DNA from: Drosophila pseudoobscura
Lineage: Eukaryota; Arthropoda; Insecta; Diptera; Drosophilidae
Direction: 5' to 3'
Length of the DNA stretch: 64,000 nt
NCBI RefSeq assembly: GCF_009870125.1
Contig: NC_046683.1
Span: 19,539,001-19,603,000, forward strand
Below are positions 48,101 to 59,009 of this stretch, piece after piece. Below the pieces are notes generated by a model. The model made no database searches. It was not told the origin of the DNA and saw nothing but the letters and a program-made list of their open reading frames with translations. Both the position numbers and the translations under genes were made by a program. Every line of letters starts with the position of its first letter. Within the stretch, counting starts at the first letter, position 1.

Positions 48101-51100
48101 TAGGTCATACCAATACATAAAAACATACGTATGCATGTCTCTGTGTCCGGCAGGTCAAGAAATTTGCTTCAGGGCGATTAGGAACACCATGCCCTCTGCC
48201 TTCTGCTGTGGCAAAATTAATTTTCCTTGATATAATATCCCATTTATTTGGCTCCTCTCTATGCCACTCGAGACGAGCAGGAGATTCTCTGTGTTAATTG
48301 CTCCGAATTAGATTGATTGAACTGCAAACTGCAAATGAAAATGCATACACAGACAGTGGAAAACTGCACCCTTTTGTGGGTGTGGAGAGAGTGAGGGTGA
48401 CTGGAGGGTGGCTTGGGGTTGGGGATGTACTCGTGTGCATGACACCCCATTGACCTAATTTCGAGTTGATTTACAAAAACTGAACAAAAATCGAAGGGAC
48501 AGAAGGGGACGAGAGAGCGAGGCGGTAAAATGTGTGCAACTTTCACGCCCTTCCGTTTCGGGCATTGAGAACCATCCAACCCCATCGGTAATGGTCTTCC
48601 ACCCTGCCACCGGACCGGATTTGGGCCATGTCGCAGCTCGATTTAAGCCACAGTGTCCGGGCAGTTGACCAGCAGATTGACCACAACGCAAATTGGCATA
48701 CTCGGAATATGAAATGGGTTAATAAGGATACGATTGGGTCAGTTAGGTTTGGGTTGCGTTGGCTTGATTGCGCTTCCCAGTGGGGCTCCCAGTCCCGCTG
48801 ATCCCGTCTTAGTCTTACCGCAATGATTGGCCTTGGTAACAAACGGCCGGATGGTCGGATCCCATATGAATATGTAGTAGAGCGAGAGCATGATGGCCGC
48901 CAGCGAGACGCATAGGACGTAGACGGCGACGGTCAAGATGCGGATGACCTTACGGTTGCTTTGCTGCGGCTGGTAGCAGCGACTTATTGTCTCTGTGGGC
49001 GGCAGTTTCACTTTCTCCTCCAGCGAATTCACTTTTGAGTTCATTTTGATTGAAGTTTTTGATTGGAGTTCCGTTTGATTCTATGCTTTCTATGCTGTAT
49101 TTTAGCTGTCTTTGGTTATCTTTGGTATCTTCGGTTGATATGTTTCAGCCCTTTATGTTGCTTTTGTTTCGTTTTCGGTTTCCTGTTTGGCAGTGACCGT
49201 TAGTCCAACTGTTGTTGTAAATGCAATATTCCGTGTTGACGTTTCGCTTGTTTTTGTTCTTGTTCTTCCTTGTTGGGGTAGCGGGACGTGTCGCGGCAAG
49301 AGTAGAAAAAATGTTTCAGAGGGGCGACCAAGAGCGGCAGCGCGCACACACAGCGTGCAAAAAACTGTATTCGAACCGACGCGTCGAGCGTATGCAAGTG
49401 AAATGACGACGCCGTCGCCAAAAAGCTCAAAGCGGCAGAGGAGTAGCGAGCAGGCAGCAGAGACCCACAGCACACAGCAGCCTGCCAGCGCAGGAGCTTC
49501 GTGTTCGTGCTCTTTCTCTGTTTCTCTCTCTCTCTCTCTCTCTCTCTGGTCTTCGTGTCATCATGGCCTTGCCTACAGCTTCGGTATCGGCTTGAGCTGC
49601 TGCCCGCGCTAGTGTTTTGTTGCTGTTGTTCGCTTGACTTCATTTGCGATCCTCAGTCGCCCTCGCATTTAATTTCATTCATAAAATGCCTGTTTGCGCC
49701 CGCCCGCTCTCTGCCCCTCCCCCGACAATGCCAGCCGCTTCTCATTTGCATTTTCATGCGAATGGAAGATGCTGCTATTGCTGCAGCTGTAGCTTTAGCG
49801 GCGTAGGAGTCAGTCTCCTCTCGCTCTCTCCCTGGTTTTTGTTGCAGGCCACACTGCTGGCACTCGCCACTGGCAGCTGGAATTCCACAAACAAAACCGC
49901 ATCCATTGTGGGGGCACGTCGGCACGTCTCTCCCTCGCTGCTGCTGCTACTGCTGCGTTGTTTTGTGTGTCAAGTGCGGCACCCCCATGACTCCTATGAC
50001 TCAACTCTTGCGGAAATGAAATTGCGCGGTTGGATGGCATCGCTTCCATCAATCATTCAACCAGTGAGCCCGCCAGTCAGTCAATCAGCCTGGAAAATTT
50101 GCAATTTTTAGGCGCAATCATACCCCATACCGCTGCCCATTCCATGTGGGGGCGTAGCACTGACAGTGGCTGGCAACCTTCGCAGGTGATTCGAAGGACG
50201 CCTGCCGCAACGGCTCTACCGATGTTTTTTTTCTGCTCTCGCCTCGCCAACAACTTTCGCTTAAGCTGCCGCCCCCCTGGTACACCTTCGTTTTCGTTGC
50301 CTTGCGCCGGTTGACGGGTCTCGGTTCGGGTTCGGGTTCGGGCTCAGGCTCGGTATCGGTCTCGGTCTCGGTGTCGGGCTCTAGGCTTTGCGCCCAGGGG
50401 GGTGAACGAACTGCAACTAGGTCACTAGGACAGCAGGCGGCAGCGACTGCAATCGCCGAGCCAGCAGAGCAGTGAGAATCGAGCGACAGGCAAGAGAACA
50501 GTGGCGTGGAGACGAAACAGGGAGACGGGTGACAGGGGTGGACACGGACACCGACACGGACACCAAGCGATTGCAATGTTGCCCATTGATTTTGTTGTAT
50601 AAGCTGTGCACACTGGCACATACACTTGTGGTCAAACGAATAGGTACTCTTTCATAGCTTGGTCTTAAGCTGAAATATTCGAAATATAACCAACAACAAG
50701 AGGGAGTGACAATCTTCTTTCCGAAGCTTTTAATGCAAATCCATCGCTCCTATAACACGGAATGTCCAATTTGATTCTAATTCATACTATAAGTAAGTGG
50801 ACCCGTAACGTAATGTTGAAACTGGACTTTAACGGGATATTTTCCGGGCCCTGTCACCTGAGACATCACCTGTAGATTCTGTGAAAGGAAGCCGGAGAGC
50901 ATCGGAACACATCCTATGTGATGCCCCCTGCAATCAATAGAATGAGATATCAAAATTTGGGGGAAACAACAGTACCCCTTCACAGGAAATGCTTAACTTC
51001 ATTGAAATTCCAAACATGTCGGGATCTTCCAAATAGTCCCAGATCAGTGAACGCATGGTTGAAGAGCAACAAGGCCTTGTAGTAATAATAATAATGTTAA

Positions 51101-51287
51101 ATAATGAAATGAAAATGCATCTATAAATCAATGGGCACCTAGAGAAAACCAAACCATTATAGCCATTATTATAAGTAGAGGTGGCAGTTTTATTAGTGTT
51201 GCACCTAGTATTTTGAATATAAGTGTGTAAGTGTATATATTCGTCAAGTTGCCCAAGATGTAGGCCACACTCACACAGGCACACTGC

Positions 51288-51325
<38 letters not shown>

Positions 51326-54300
51326 TATATATAAATCCATTCGCATTTTGCATTGTTGCACAGTTGCCCTCAAGGAGCTTTCCTCGTTGTCGTTGGCCAG
51401 GTGGAGCCTTCCATGCTGGCCTCGAAAATTATGGGCGCCAGCTTACAATATAGCCACCCTATGCACCTGCCCACCTGCCCAACGCCACTTGCACGTTGCA
51501 CCCTTGGAGCCACCGCTAAGGAGCCAACAACTCAGTTTATCTTTCTGCTTACTTATGTATGTATATGGACGTTCCGACAAAGCTGATTAAGAAGCGTGCG
51601 CAGTGGGACCCGAGTCCAGGAGGGACAACACGGAGCAATGTAGCGCAAAGAGCAAGGGGAGACAAGCTTCTCTAAGATAAACTAAGGAAGAGCATACATA
51701 GTGGAGTCCTTTCAATTGAAACTTGAACTTTGATTTAATTAAGAGGGGAACTCTTAGGACTACCTTCAGGAGTGCGGGTTCCAGAATTGAACGATAATTC
51801 CGAGCTTAACTTGAATTCATCGTAGAGCTGACAGTGTGGAGGCCAGAGCCCTGCATGAATCCACAGTATTCATAAAACCACTGCTATACACATGTCTCTT
51901 AAATGATTTCGACCATTGCGAATCCTACCCTCCACTCAGATTCGAATCACTCTGAATAACGAAGAGCCGAGTGGGAGCACTGCGGATTCAAATCAGCAAG
52001 CTTCGTCCGCAGTCTCTGAAATGAATCAAAACGTGACACGGACTTCCTTTTCCTGCGGGCTGTGCACTTTTCGGATCTGACGACTCCTGCTTCGTTCAGC
52101 CTAGGATAAGGAAAGCTAAGACGCTGACTCTAACTGATCGAACGAAGCCACCCACCGAGTCCCAGCGAATCGATTCTGTTGCCTGTTCATGCAGGGCTCT
52201 AGTATTTACAACTGTCCTCTAAAAAGATGAAAGTCAAGTTCTTTAGCTACCTTATACTCCCTATACTCAAAAGGTATCCCCGAACAGAGAACCACCCATG
52301 ATATTAATTGAATAAAATTGATTCCACGACTCCTATCTTTATGACACAGTCGATTGATTTAATCCGTATTTTGGGTAATATATTTTGGAGGGTCCGGCTG
52401 GGCTTACCGAAATCAAATTTCTTTTCTGAGATATCCAAATCGAGGGCAGCTTTAGCCGAAGGCGGGCTTCTTCTGCCCCTTGAAGACGGGCGGCATGCGC
52501 GAGTCCCAGAAGAAGATGTGGTAGATAGACAGAAAGAAGCCCAGGCAGCACAGTCCGCACAGATAGATGACGATGACAAAGTAGCGTGCGAAGCGCTCTG
52601 TGCAGGTGGGCTTCGCGAAAACGATCTCTTCCAGCTGTGGTGACTTCGGCACATACGAACAGGTGCTCCTCCGGGGGGCACTGCTGCTGGCCAGGCGAAC
52701 GCTGCTCCCGCTGGTGGACGCCTTTGAGGCCTCAAGCTCCTCCTCGTCGCAGTCGTCTGCCCTCACATTAGACTCTATGATGTTCACAATCTTTGCCAGA
52801 TTGGCGATGCTAGTGGCGGCTCCCAGAGCAGTTCCTGCTCCACTTGAAGTGGCGGCACCACACACAGACGAAGACGAAGACGCGGACGCGGACATTGTGG
52901 ACATGACGGCCTCTAGCCCGGCTCGCCGTGCGGCGCTTCTATTACTGATTTGATGTCTCCGGCGATTAAATCAAAATCGGCACGCGGCTAGCATAATGCC
53001 GGACTATCCCTGGCTACCGTCTCGTCTCTCCCGACTCTGCGATTTAGGGGCACGTAGTAAAGCGGATTAATTTTGTGCGTGGCTGTCAACTTTTGATATC
53101 GGGCCCGGCGCACTAATTAATCCCTCCCAAAGGGCAGGGCGAGAAGGCGCACACACACACGCACACACATACAACCTGAGGGCGAGGGCAGTGGCCCATT
53201 GAGACTCACCCAATCTGGTCACTGATGATGATGATGGCAGTCGAGGAGGCAGTTCGGATGGACTCGACTCCCCCTCCCTTCCTAGCCGATGGGATGCGTA
53301 TGCTTGAACACGGGCAGGGGCGGCATGCGCGAGTCCCAGATGAACAGATAGTAGGCGGCCAGGGTCAAGCCCATGCCGCTGACCCCGCCCATGTAGAGGA
53401 TCAGCGTGAGCAGCCGGAAGGTTTTCGACTCAAAGAAGTCATCGGACTTGGGCACCTGTATCTCTTCGTCTTTGGCCTCCTTGACCACGGCGGCCAGGCT
53501 GGACATCATCGATGGTGCGGACATGACTCGAAGCGCGAACCACGCGAAACCACGCAAGCTCTGGAGGCGTACTGATTGACCGTACAATTGACCGACTGCT
53601 CGAACCACTCGGGTGGCTTCGCTTTCCGCTCGGTTGTTTTGCGGTTTCTTTAGTCGGTTCGGTGGGCCTGGGCCTGGGCCTGGGCCAGCGTCTTGGCCCC
53701 CATGCTAATAAGATTCGTCATCACGTGCTAACGGGGGCCCTCTTTGGCAGCCACTTGACCTGGTTTGATTTGTCATCAGCGTCATGACCAGACCCATCGG
53801 CCCAGCCAGTGCTTCTCTAGATCCTTTTCCTCCATCTAATCCAAGAAATCTAGTCTAAAACCCCTAAAAGTTCGAAATAATAATCACATGTATTTCGTGT
53901 GATCTTCAAATCGATCCCCAAATCGATCCTCAAATTGATCACCAAATGCAATGTAAGTAAACGTGCGGTCATCATCTAGAGCTGATGCATTCCAGGTGAT
54001 TCACTTGTCGAGTTTCTCCAGCAGAATTCCGCTTTTGCTCTGTGTCTGCCTTTGGCAAATCCAATTAGCCGGCAGTTGGGGGATGACGTCCAGTCGGCCC
54101 CCCCGTCGCCCGTCGCCCGTTGCCCATTCCCTCTTCTACATCCCAGACTCAGACTCACCTCTAGGGTAGTACTAGTAGTTCATTGGTACTCGTGCACTTT
54201 CTGCACTGGATGGCCGCCAATGGAGACTGGGAACTTCAGATGGATGTCCGGCATACTGGAGTCAAAGAAGATTAGGTAGTAGAGGGCCAAGACCATGCCC

Positions 54301-56430
54301 AGACCGCTGATGCCGCCCAAATAGAGGACGATGGAGATCAGGCGGAAGGTCTTTGACTCTAGGAAGGCGGGTGGCGGCTCTTCCTTGGGCAGGCACACAT
54401 CGTCCTCTGGTGCGGAGGTCTCCTTCTCCTTTGGGTTCGAGGCTTTCCCGGCCATCGTTCCTATCGAACTGAGAAGTGAAAAAGCGGAATCTTTATTTAA
54501 ACTGCAGTTAAAGTCGCCTCCAATTATGCAAATAGGTTCGGCTGACACTTAAGCTGACTGATGATTGACTGATCTGATCCCCTTTGATATATTTTGCAGC
54601 CATTGGAGGTGGAGGTGGCCTGGAGAAGCCCGAGAAGCAGGCAGAGAAGCCCAGGCCACACAGCTTCGAGGAGGCTATCACGATGACGGAAGTCGGGCGC
54701 TTCCACTACAAGCTGCTGCTCATCTGCGGCCTCTGCTTCATGTCCGTGATGGTGGAGATCATGGGCGTCAGTCTGATCATGAACCAGATGAAGTGCGACC
54801 TCCAGCCTACGCTTAACCAACAGGGAATCTTGGCCTCGGCGGGATTTCTGGGCGTGGTGCTTAGCTCACATGGCATGGGCTTCCTCGCGGACACCTGGGG
54901 CAGGGTGACCACTCTCCGGTATGCCCTCTTTCTCGCCGCCGTTTGCTCGATTGTGTCGGGCTTCTCAGTGAACATTTGGATGCTGATCGTCTTCCGATTC
55001 CTCACGGGCTTCTTCATCTCCGGAGGTCAGGCCTGTGTCTTCAGCTTATGCGGGGAGTTCCATGGCAGCGGTTCGAGGGTGCGGCATGTGACCCTGCTCT
55101 CGGGCTTTCTCTGTTTATCCATGATCTTTGCACCAGGTAAGCACTTTTGTTCTCATTTGCTGGACCACCTGGTCACCCATCTGGTGTCTCCTATCTCCCT
55201 CTCCTCTTAGCCATGGCCATCGGCATTCTCCCTATTCGTATCGAAACCATTGTCCTGGGCATGCGCTTCTCCTCGTGGCGCGTGCTGCTCATCGCCAACG
55301 TTTCCATCTCGCTGCTTGCCCTCGTGGGCCTCTCCACCTTGCCTGAGACGCCCAAGTACATGCTGGTTCAGGGCCAGGGCGAGGCAGCCTTGGAAACCCT
55401 TAAAATCATGTTTACCCAGAACACGCGCAAGCCTTGCTCCGAGTACCCTGTCCGGGAGATTGCACTGGAGAGCGGCGGGGCCAGTCTGTCGGATGTCCAC
55501 GGACTGGGCGACGCCGTGCGACTCGTGTGGCGCCAGACAGTGCCGCTCTTCTATCGCTCCAGGGTGGTGCACACACTGAACATCTGCACGATCCAGTTCC
55601 TCATCTACGGCATGGCGCAGGGCATCTTCATGTGGTTCCCCACTATTCTTGATGAGCTGGGATCGCGGGGCGGACAGGCAACGCTGCTCTGCCAAGTGCT
55701 GGAAGAGTTTGATGCGCAGGATACGCAGGAAGGCGGGGACGCTGCACAGGCCTGTGCCATGGAGGTCGACACAAATACATACCAGGTGATGATCATCATT
55801 GGGGCCTCGTTCACAGGGATCTATCTGGTATTCGCCTACATCATCGATTATACGGGGAAGAAGAACCTATTAAGTGAGTATCGAAAGCATATCGTAAGCA
55901 GAGTATCCATAAGCATTGGGTCTACATTCTAGAAGCTTAATTTGTTTCTTTCTCTTCATTTTTCACATCTCCCTTTTTTTTCTTTTTGTGGTTCTTTGCT
56001 TTCAGTGGGGTGGATGGCTCTGACGATGATCTGCCTGGTGGGCCTGCACTATGTGGAGCAGTTCGCTCTTGTGGTAATCGGCCTGACCGTGGTCATGGCC
56101 ATCGGGAACTGCGGCGGTCTGGTGAGCACCATCGCCATGGAGTTCTATCCCACGAACATCAACGCCATGGGCATGTGCTTTATCATGATGGTGGGTCGCC
56201 TCGGGGCGGTGGTTGGCAGCAATGTGTTGGGTCGTCTGCTCTTCTCCAGCTGCGACACCGTGTTCTGGGCTCTGCTCGGTCTAGTCATCTTCCTCTGCAG
56301 CCTGGGCTACTTCCTGCCCGAGAAGCCGCGTCCCAAGAGAGTGACGACGCCGACGCCGACGCCCTCAGCAACGGCAACGGCCATAGTGACGGCCACAACG
56401 ACGCCGATCTTGGCAATTAGCTCTAAGTAG
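44414..56430 (+). CDS. SV2-like major facilitator superfamily transporter
   Basis: Recognised exons: 54600-55136, 55211-55873 and 56006-56430, about 540 aa with typical MFS hydrophobic segments. The loop GFLADTWGRVTTLRY is the SV2/OCT-type MFS signature, and RFLTGFFISGG and LPETPKYML also fit SV2-like proteins, which act in vesicle or plasma membranes; the substrate is unknown. Exon 54600 enters in phase 1 with no ATG before residue 28 of the exon. I assign 44414-44456 as the first coding exon: it starts MDNPAYVIDCEREF, follows an Inr/DPE promoter, ends in phase 1 at GTGAGT, and joins as GCC (Ala). The intron would be 10.1 kb. The alternative is a short exon 53946-53952 (ATGCAAT before GTAAGT), also phase 1. 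The C-terminal tail is Thr/Pro-rich repeats. It may correspond to D. melanogaster CG15221; I am not certain. Confidence 0.85.
44457..46108. other. Start of the proposed large intron, microsatellite-rich
   Basis: No separate gene is seen. The first 300 bases contain short interspersed repeats of ATGGTGAA and GAAAGATTCC (44520-44755). An AT microsatellite lies at 45138-45169, and T-tracts at 45425-45442. Confidence 0.5.
46109..49044 (-). CDS. INAF-motif membrane protein, long form
   Basis: Two exons (48819-49044 and 46109-46998) are joined across a GT-AG phase-1 intron of 1.8 kb and give 371 aa. The first exon holds the INAF motif: basic residues, then one transmembrane segment (VYVLCVSLAAIMLSLYYIFI) ending in WDP. 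INAF proteins were named for D. melanogaster inaF, whose product is needed for normal TRP channel function in photoreceptors. The second exon is largely disordered, with Gln-rich, His/Arg-rich and Ser-rich stretches, and contains EVTAEQFYKHILEQYR as a possible helix. Three more INAF-motif genes lie on the same strand at 52.5, 53.3 and 54.2 kb. The gene is probably nested, antisense, within the transporter intron. It could be one of the inaF-A to -D genes; I cannot say which. Confidence 0.75.
49045..52451. other. Region between INAF-motif genes, simple-repeat rich
   Basis: I see no further gene. Notable are a CT-rich tract at 49523-49548, CGGTTC/CGGTAT hexamer-like repeats at 50321-50380, a CA microsatellite at 51292-51320 and AT-rich DNA elsewhere. 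The part next to 49045 is probably promoter and 5' UTR of the long INAF gene. Confidence 0.5.
51292..51320 (+). repeat. CA microsatellite
   Basis: An uninterrupted CA dinucleotide tract of about 14 units. Confidence 0.95.
52452..52904 (-). CDS. INAF-motif membrane protein, 150 residues
   Basis: A single exon runs from ATG 52904 to the stop at 52452. The N-terminal 95 residues are Ser/Ala-rich and acidic, probably disordered. A basic segment (TCTERFARY) then leads into one transmembrane helix (FVIVIYLCGLCCLGFFLSIY) followed by FFWDSRMPPVFKGQ. The WDSRMPP ending is shared with the neighbouring 53.3-kb gene, which supports tandem duplication. The expected role is a small single-pass regulator of membrane proteins such as TRP-type channels, by analogy with INAF. 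Further 5' exons cannot be excluded. Confidence 0.8.
   Translation of the reverse strand: MSTMSASASSSSSVCGAATSSGAGTALGAATSIANLAKIVNIIESNVRADDCDEEELEASKASTSGSSVRLASSSAPRRSTCSYVPKSPQLEEIVFAKPTCTERFARYFVIVIYLCGLCCLGFFLSIYHIFFWDSRMPPVFKGQKKPAFG
53282..53524 (-). CDS. INAF-motif membrane protein, 80 residues
   Basis: A single exon starts at ATG 53524 (MSAPSMM). An in-frame ATG at 53608 would add 28 residues that look like untranslated sequence, so I prefer the shorter form. The protein has an acidic cytoplasmic part, FFESKTFRLL, one transmembrane segment (TLILYMGGVSGMGLTLAAYY) and LFIWDSRMPPLPVF. It shares the ESKTFRL entry with the 54.2-kb gene and WDSRMPP with the 52.5-kb gene. Its size is close to that reported for the short INAF-B protein of D. 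melanogaster (from memory), so it is a candidate for that ortholog. Confidence 0.8.
   Translation of the reverse strand: MSAPSMMSSLAAVVKEAKDEEIQVPKSDDFFESKTFRLLTLILYMGGVSGMGLTLAAYYLFIWDSRMPPLPVFKHTHPIG
53883..53952 (+). promoter_or_regulatory. Possible alternative first exon of the transporter
   Basis: ATGCAAT (53946-53952) is followed by a consensus donor GTAAGT. The context CACCAAATG is a fair start site, and the seven bases leave phase 1, as the 54600 acceptor requires. Upstream lie three tandem AAATCGATCC/AAATTGATCA units (53908-53945). It would give a minimal N-terminus for a shorter transcript. Confidence 0.3.
54180..54455 (-). CDS. INAF-motif membrane protein, 91 residues
   Basis: A single exon starts at ATG 54455 (MAGKASNP). 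The frame is open further upstream, but that part looks noncoding. After an acidic, Pro-rich start comes FLESKTFRLI, one transmembrane helix (SIVLYLGGISGLGMVLALYY) and IFFDSSMPDIHLKF. It replaces the Trp of the usual WDS motif with Phe. It is close in layout to the 53.3-kb gene. Its start lies only 145 bases from the transporter exon at 54600 on the other strand, so the two genes overlap or share a boundary. Confidence 0.78.
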   Translation of the reverse strand: MAGKASNPKEKETSAPEDDVCLPKEEPPPAFLESKTFRLISIVLYLGGISGLGMVLALYYLIFFDSSMPDIHLKFPVSIGGHPVQKVHEYQ

Positions 56431-56948
56431 GATTAGTTTATACCCATTAAGAGGAACAGTAAAGCAAAAAAAAGAGCACAAAAATGTACATATACAAACA
56501 AAAACATGAAAAAACAGAAACCAGATGAGATGAGATGACACCCCGATGGGGCAAGAAACGGGTCTGGGAATGGGAATCAGGATCGGGATCGGGATCGGGC
56601 TCGGGAACGGGAGCAGGCCACATTGGAAATGGATTAGGTAAATGTTTGTGCTCATTCCTGTTTCATCTGCGTTGTTCTTGTCACCAAGGCAGGCGGCGGC
56701 TGCATTAACATTCCTAGCATTTGCCACAAACGGGCAGATCGGGGCGGGGCTGAGGGGTGGTGGTGTGGTGGGGTGGACTAAACGCATTCCAAGTGCCGTC
56801 GCATCACCAACTGCAACTTCAACTTCAACTTCAGCTGGTACTACGAGTTACAGGGTATTTTTTGAGCGCGAAGGCGTATCCTATGGTCTGAGGTGTTTGT
56901 CACTGTCACTGTCACTGTCACTGTCCTCACTCCTCAAGAAATCTGTTA

Positions 56949-56954
56949 AATAAA
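56949..56954 (+). terminator. Likely polyadenylation signal of the transporter
   Basis: AATAAA lies 519 bases after the stop. No earlier AATAAA stands out in the A-rich 3' region. Confidence 0.4.
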
Positions 56955-57263
56955 TAATTCTACATAGTTCAGAATAGTACAAATTGTTCAAAACCAACTA
57001 AAATGATGTGTTAAAGGTACAAATAATTATTTTATGGTTTGCTTTTGAAACAAAAACTTTACTAAAGAACTAAGTCTGCTTAGGCGGTATCTATAGGTCG
57101 GGTACCGTTTTGTAGGCTTTCCCCACTTGTTTGTCTGCGTTTTTGTGCGTTTGTTTTTGTATTTATTCAGCAAAACGGTATTTGCTCCGCCGGCTGGTCA
57201 CAGTCTGAGGCGGCACCTCTGACCAATCCAAGCAGGCAACTGACCAACCTACCAAGCAGGCAT

Positions 57264-57264
57264 G

Positions 57265-57302
<38 letters not shown>
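57264..57302 (+). repeat. GCAG tetranucleotide microsatellite
   Basis: Nine to ten perfect copies of GCAG. Confidence 0.95.
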
Positions 57303-57303
<1 letters not shown>

Positions 57304-58969
57304 CCACTCACTCAGTAAGCAGCCAAACAACAAACCGTTGCCAATCATAACACACACGTTGCCACAGCTACAGCTTCTCTGCCACAGCCAGATAGATCCA
57401 CAGACATTGGCAGTGGCAGTGGCAGTGCCAGTGCCATTGCGGATTCCGATGGCAGTTGCGATTCCCTCTGCCACAATCGGAGCCCAAGAAGCGTCGCTGG
57501 ATCGTTGGCCATTGATTGCCTAACTGCGCATTTCTCGACTTATATGGCATTGGCCAGATAACCACATAACAACTGCCAGTCCCAGTCCCAGTCCTAGTCT
57601 CAGTCTGAGTGTCAGTCTCTGTCTCAGTGGCAGTGCGAGTCCAATCCCAATCCCATTCCCATTCCCAGTTCCATTAGCCAACGGCATTGTCATTGCCATC
57701 GTGGAAGTATCTGCGCCATCTGTGGGGGCTGCAGGTAATGTCGATTGCGAATCCAGTACACAACCCACATCAACTATCCTTCAAGTCAGCTATAACTCCC
57801 AACTGAACGCGAAACTATTGTCGGGGTCACCAAATTCCGATTTGAATTCATCTCAAGCTCAAGTGCAGGTGAAAAATTAGACACTTCTCGAAAGGAGACG
57901 GCACAATCCACATAAGTAATATGAGATAGGATGCATCTATTATTTGAGGGGCAACAAGCTTCTCTTTCTTCTCAGTTAAACTTCTGATGGGGTCGCCAGG
58001 CTACAAGTTACATATATACATATGAACACATGAACACTAGGCCCCCCATGAATGGCTTCCAAGTTTATTATATTGCGAATTATATCCAGAAGACAAGGCT
58101 AAATAATACGAATATTGTGATCTAATTTTTATCTTAGATTTCTTCGGAGCCAAAAATGTTTTTCAAACAATAAATGGTTCTTTGGCCGATTCTATTCAGG
58201 AAAACTATAAATATTCTATGTACTTATATACATATGTTATGTATGTATTTATAAACAAGTGCTTTTACGCAAATGATTAGTTTAAAACTAAGTTAACAGA
58301 AATACAAAGTTTTGGTTATCCAAATCGAATCGCTTAAGAAAGTGTGCTTATAGTACGAAAAGGATACAGGAATCTCAGGTAAGGATTGTCTAAACGCCTC
58401 TCTAGTCGCAGCCAGTCATTTCTCCATTTCCCCTTTCCCCTTGCGAGAACCACCAGTTACTGGGTTTACCAAATGCCAATTGCAGGTGACACAATGAGTC
58501 GCAAAGCCACGCCACCACGACACAAGTGGCCCGACTGCCATCAATCTTGTCGGGGGCCGTGTAAAGACGGAACGAGTCCCACTAACCCCATAATGGACAC
58601 AAATTAGCATCGACATTAGCTTTCTGGCGGAGGCGACAACAATGACGGTGTCTGGGCGCACTCAGCTTCATTTGCTTCTGGGTCACGACGAGACGGTGGC
58701 GGGGGCCCCAATTCGAGTCACTGCTGGTACAAGTCAATTGAGTCGAGTGGAGTTTTGAGGGGAGTAGGGCTGGAGGACGCCGACAACGCGCCATAAAATA
58801 AAATCAGAGATAAATGTCGCGTACAGCCAAATGGAGCAGCATCTTGAGAGCTTATCGAGCCAAAAAGCAAAAATAGTTAAATAGTCGACTTAGCCAAATG
58901 GGCACTCGGCGACAGAGGACGCAGCGACGAAGGAGGCAATGGCAATGCCAGCGAGAACTACCTGGAGCA

Positions 58970-58972
<3 letters not shown>

Positions 58973-59007
<35 letters not shown>
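58973..59007 (+). repeat. CAG microsatellite
   Basis: About 11 CAG units, nearly uninterrupted, in noncoding DNA. Confidence 0.9.

Positions 59008-59009
<2 letters not shown>

Noticed and set aside
54584-54599. Translation start of the transporter at 54584
   Set aside because: The codon there is TTG and the sequence before 54600 reads as an intron end (TTTTGCAG), so the frame must enter from an upstream exon.
57163-57768. Minus-strand frames with Gly-Thr-Ala repeats
   Set aside because: They follow from CAGTGGCAGTGC and CAGTCC repeats and have no domain.
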